Assembly (NCBI RefSeq): GCF_021190955.1
Contig: NZ_JAIOAO010000001.1
Span: forward strand, 1,364,001 to 1,428,000
Source of the DNA: Parachryseolinea silvisoli
GTDB taxonomy: Bacteria > Bacteroidota > Bacteroidia > Cytophagales > Cyclobacteriaceae
Length of the DNA: 64,000 nt
Direction: 5' to 3'
In this document: one piece after another, positions 61,450-64,000 of the stretch
Numbering within the stretch: position 1 is the first letter of the stretch
Layout: each line of letters opens with the position of its first letter
Made by a program: the position numbers and the translations under genes
Notes under the pieces: model-generated
The model's input: only the letters and a program-made list of their open reading frames with translations
What the model was told of the DNA's origin: nothing
The model's database searches: none

Positions 61450-62449
61450 GCACGACAGGAAGTTTGATTCGGAAAGTAGTATCGGTAGCCTGGATCTCTA
61501 TCTTTTGATTTAACAGGTGCATATACCGCTGATTGATATTTTCCAGGCCTACGCCCGTAGACGACTCGGGTGCACGCTTGCGCTGCAAGCCGTTTTCGAC
61601 GACCAGCCAATCCCCCTCCGAGTAGACGCTAATCTGCAAGGGCTTGTCCAGTGACACGACGTTGTGTTTGATACAGTTCTCCACCAGCAATTGGAGTGTG
61701 AACGGCGGCACGAGCGAGGCCCGGTGCTCATCGGCAATACGCATCTCCAGGTCTATTCCTTCTTCAAAGCGGGCTTTGAGCAGGAACATATAGGCCTGCA
61801 ATATTTCCAATTCTTCGGACAGGCGAATGAGATCCAGTTTCCGGTTCTCTAAGGTAAAGCGATAGAAATCCGACAGCTTCAGGATAAAGTCGCCGGCATG
61901 CTGGTCGCCGGTTTCGACCATATACTTTAATGTATTCAGGCTGTTGAACAGGAAGTGCGGGTTTACCTGCTGGCGCAACAACTCGTACTGAGCACCAAGG
62001 TTGTCCATTTTAATGCGCTCCAACTCGGTACCTACTTGCTGGTTCTGGTAACTTTGCTGCACCATGTGCAGGAACATATAGAAGGTCAGGTTGACCAGGA
62101 TGCCACGGATTTCGATCATCAGCATCATGGAGCCAAAGTGCAGGTGCGACAATAAATATTGCTGTGCACATGCGAGCAGGAACATCACCACCATGCCCAC
62201 TCCCAGGCTTTTGATCAACCGCATAGCAGAGAAGCCGTGGGCCACGTCGCTCGACGTGTACGCCGGCATGGTCGCGATGTTGTAATACCATATAAAGATG
62301 GCAAACAGGGCCGTGATGACGGCGTTGATCAGCGCCTCGTAGGGATTAAAATGATGCTCGGCAAACTTGGGCACCGACGTCAGTATACCCAGGCAGATGG
62401 AGCTGAGCCAGATAACTTTGTGCGATATCTTAAAAGACTTTGTATTCAT
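61430..62449 (-). CDS. LytS/YehU-type sensor histidine kinase
   Basis: 339 aa starting MNTKSFKISHKV. Four membrane helices span about residues 15-130, without a periplasmic sensor domain. The kinase core has the phospho-acceptor histidine in QVNPHFLFNSLNTLKYMVE (HisK_5 type) and an ATPase part with LLVENCIKHNV and TGVGLENINQRY. It phosphorylates the LytTR regulator encoded next to it. The longer frame to 62560 adds 37 residues unlike the family and is not used. Confidence 0.93.
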   Translation of the reverse strand: MNTKSFKISHKVIWLSSICLGILTSVPKFAEHHFNPYEALINAVITALFAIFIWYYNIATMPAYTSSDVAHGFSAMRLIKSLGVGMVVMFLLACAQQYLLSHLHFGSMMLMIEIRGILVNLTFYMFLHMVQQSYQNQQVGTELERIKMDNLGAQYELLRQQVNPHFLFNSLNTLKYMVETGDQHAGDFILKLSDFYRFTLENRKLDLIRLSEELEILQAYMFLLKARFEEGIDLEMRIADEHRASLVPPFTLQLLVENCIKHNVVSLDKPLQISVYSEGDWLVVENGLQRKRAPESSTGVGLENINQRYMHLLNQKIEIQATDTTFRIKLPVVHENPHR

Positions 62450-62487
62450 TCGGATGGTTGTACCTGCGGTGCCGTAGGCCCGGACCT

Positions 62488-62499
62488 GCAAATATTTGC
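62488..62499. promoter_or_regulatory. 12-bp palindrome GCAAATATTTGC upstream of the kinase gene
   Basis: Perfect palindrome 39 nt before the kinase ATG. On the minus strand it includes AATATTTG, one base from the TAnnTTTG box, so it may be the -7 region, an operator, or both. Confidence 0.4.
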
Positions 62500-62765
62500 T
62501 AAAAATACCGTACAGAGCACCATTATTCAACATGCGCGGGGCCGGATCCGGCAATATCAACGGCGAATCCGGCGTGGATTACCGCCAACCGGACAGGTCT
62601 GGAGCAGGCCAGCTTGCCGCAGGTCGTTGTCTAACTCACCCCCCGATTTGCCTACCCCACGGGAATTCTATCAACCTGGGCAGCGCCGGCGCGTTCTCTT
62701 TGCAGCACCAACGCAATAAGCGACGGTAACAGAACCAAAAAAATACAATTTAACTTATACACTTT

Positions 62766-63218
62766 ATGGAAACCATTAAACATTATTCACTCTCTTCGGG
62801 TATCACCCCCATTGAAAACGTACTCTATACCGGCAAGACCCACACCACTGGCGGCCGTGACGGTGCAGCACACAGCGACGACGGTCACCTGGACATTAAA
62901 CTGTCACCTCCCGGCAGCAAAGGCCTGGGCACAAACCCCGAGCAGTTATTCGCCGCCGGCTGGTCCGCTTGTTTTATCGGTGCCATCGGCCACGCCGCCC
63001 GTACCCTGCACATCGCCTTACCAAAAGACGTTGCCGTCGACGCAGAAGTAGACCTCGGCACCGCCAACAATGCATTCTTCCTGCAAGCACGATTATACGT
63101 AAGCCTGCCCGGCCTGGAAACAGAAACTGCCGTACAACTGATCGAAGCTGCTCACCAAACATGTCCTTACTCTAAAGCTACACGCGGCAACATCGCCGTA
63201 ACCATCGAATTAGTATAA
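62766..63218 (+). CDS. Organic hydroperoxide resistance protein (Ohr/OsmC family)
   Basis: 150 aa. It reduces organic hydroperoxides with a thiol pair. C69 in AAGWSACFIGAIGHAAR is the reactive cysteine and C133 in HQTCPYSKATRGNI resolves it. The family opening IENVLYTGKTHTTGGRDG and the arginine in GGRDGAAHSDDGHLD are present. Full length. No ohrR regulator gene lies in the window. Confidence 0.95.
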   Translation: METIKHYSLSSGITPIENVLYTGKTHTTGGRDGAAHSDDGHLDIKLSPPGSKGLGTNPEQLFAAGWSACFIGAIGHAARTLHIALPKDVAVDAEVDLGTANNAFFLQARLYVSLPGLETETAVQLIEAAHQTCPYSKATRGNIAVTIELV

Positions 63219-63259
63219 CGGACGCCGAAAAGTATATTAACCATCACAAACCTGCTACC

Positions 63260-64000
63260 ATGATCCGTCACGCAATATTCCTTGGACTTTTGTTAAGCCT
63301 ATCTTTGACCACGCTCGCCCAAACCGACCTCAAACCCGGCCACTGGCGCGCCACACTGCAACGCAAAGACGGCCGCACCATACCGTTCCTATTCGAAGTC
63401 GTTCGCCAATCAAACAAAACCAGCCTCTACATTGTAAACGGCACCGAGCGCATCAAAACCGAAGACCCGGTATTCACGCAAGACTCGGTGGTCATCCGAA
63501 TGCCGGTGTTTGAGTCGTACTTCAAAGCCCGTGTAACACAACGCGAGAGCCTACGCGGCGTTTGGGTGTCAGGGAGTGCGACGGGAGAAACGACGATGCC
63601 GTTTACGGCATCAGCCGGCGGCAGTCGCTTTCCCGTAGCCACGGCAGCACTGCGTCCAGCCCAGGGGAAATGGAAGATCGAGTTCACCCGTGCCAACCAA
63701 ACAAAACGTCACGCTATCGGCGACTTCACGCAACAGGGCAATGCCCTGGCTGGTTCGGTGCTAACACCTTCAGCCGACTATCGCTACCTCGACGGTGTTG
63801 TCTCCGGCGACTCGCTGTTCCTCTCGACCTTCGACGGCAGTCACGCGTTACTGCTGCGCGCCAAGATCAACTCTGACCACATGGCCGGTGTGTTTTACAA
63901 CGGTGACGCTGTTGCCGAAACCTGGCTGGCGGTAAAAGATGCCAACGTAGCGCTTACGCCACACGTGACCACTGTCAAGAAAGGCAATGACGGCAAGCTG
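63260..64000 (+). CDS. TlpA-type thiol-disulfide protein, N-terminal part (cut by window edge)
   Basis: 247 codons from the ATG at 63260 to the window end, all open. Signal peptide (LGLLLSLSLTTLAQ), then the strand-rich N-terminal domain GHWRATLQRKDGRTIPFLFE, LRGVWVSGSATGETTMPFTA, YRYLDGVVSGDSLFLSTFDG and SHALLLRAK. From memory of Bacteroidota TlpA-family disulfide reductases, this domain precedes a thioredoxin fold, which would lie beyond the window. It starts 41 nt after the Ohr gene and may share its transcript, linking it to redox stress. Confidence 0.75.
   Translation, partial: MIRHAIFLGLLLSLSLTTLAQTDLKPGHWRATLQRKDGRTIPFLFEVVRQSNKTSLYIVNGTERIKTEDPVFTQDSVVIRMPVFESYFKARVTQRESLRGVWVSGSATGETTMPFTASAGGSRFPVATAALRPAQGKWKIEFTRANQTKRHAIGDFTQQGNALAGSVLTPSADYRYLDGVVSGDSLFLSTFDGSHALLLRAKINSDHMAGVFYNGDAVAETWLAVKDANVALTPHVTTVKKGNDGKL

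Noticed and set aside
1-64000. tRNA, rRNA, CRISPR, integrase, transposase or phage genes
   Set aside because: None was recognised on either strand; the window looks like ordinary chromosome without mobile elements.

Overview
This window reads as chromosome from a Bacteroidota bacterium, most likely a Cytophagales member of the Chryseolinea/Ohtaekwangia type (the genus is an inference). The evidence is Bacteroidota-style -7 boxes (TAnnTTTG) in front of several genes, start sites with little Shine-Dalgarno, two secreted glycoside hydrolases ending in type IX secretion (T9SS) sorting domains, a hybrid two-component regulator with a beta-propeller sensor, a complete nuo operon with a short NuoG, and a TonB/ExbB/ExbD operon carrying a PstS-like lipoprotein and a TPR protein. 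No tRNA, rRNA, CRISPR array, insertion sequence or prophage was seen.

Layout. 1-113: 5' end of a Nudix gene cut by the window edge. 514-14084 (minus): a CBS-pair protein, then the 14-gene complex I operon nuoA to nuoN, closed by a strong terminator at 995-1041. 14356-15464: an ExbB/ExbD-type pair without TonB. 15611-21310 (minus): a seven-gene operon exbB-exbD-exbD-tonB-small membrane protein-PstS-like lipoprotein-TPR protein with a perfect terminator. 21412-22537: DedA protein and a small unknown. 22986-25984 (plus): prfB with a classical programmed +1 frameshift, a major facilitator exporter overlapping it, and a HAD hydrolase, ending at a bidirectional terminator.

26060-39546 is rich in carbohydrate genes: a GH5 enzyme with CBM6, three fascin-like repeats and a T9SS tail, a GH3 beta-glucosidase, a GH92 alpha-mannosidase and a FucP-type sugar transporter. 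Set among them are a secreted unknown and an orphan 395-aa protein behind a structured 730-base noncoding region. 39751-52149 is a regulatory and accessory stretch: four AraC-type regulators, a mini-HTH protein with tandem repeats upstream, a DUF1624 acyltransferase-like membrane protein, two lipoproteins, a SiaC-like protein, and a PadR/FtsX-type permease pair. 52230-62449 holds a YCII-type secreted protein, a secreted alpha/beta hydrolase, a second T9SS GH5 enzyme, a 1353-aa hybrid two-component regulator directly upstream of it, and a LytS/LytTR pair. The window closes with an Ohr/OsmC protein and the start of a TlpA-type protein.

How it fits together. Complex I feeds respiration and proton-motive force. 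ExbB/ExbD/TonB spend that force on outer-membrane import. The GH5, GH3 and GH92 enzymes plus the sugar symporter look like a polysaccharide-utilisation set without SusC/SusD. A 17-base element shared by the upstream regions of the hybrid regulator and the sugar transporter suggests that these two are co-regulated. The least explained parts are the noncoding region 30532-31261 with its orphan protein, and the repeat-bearing region upstream of the mini-HTH gene.
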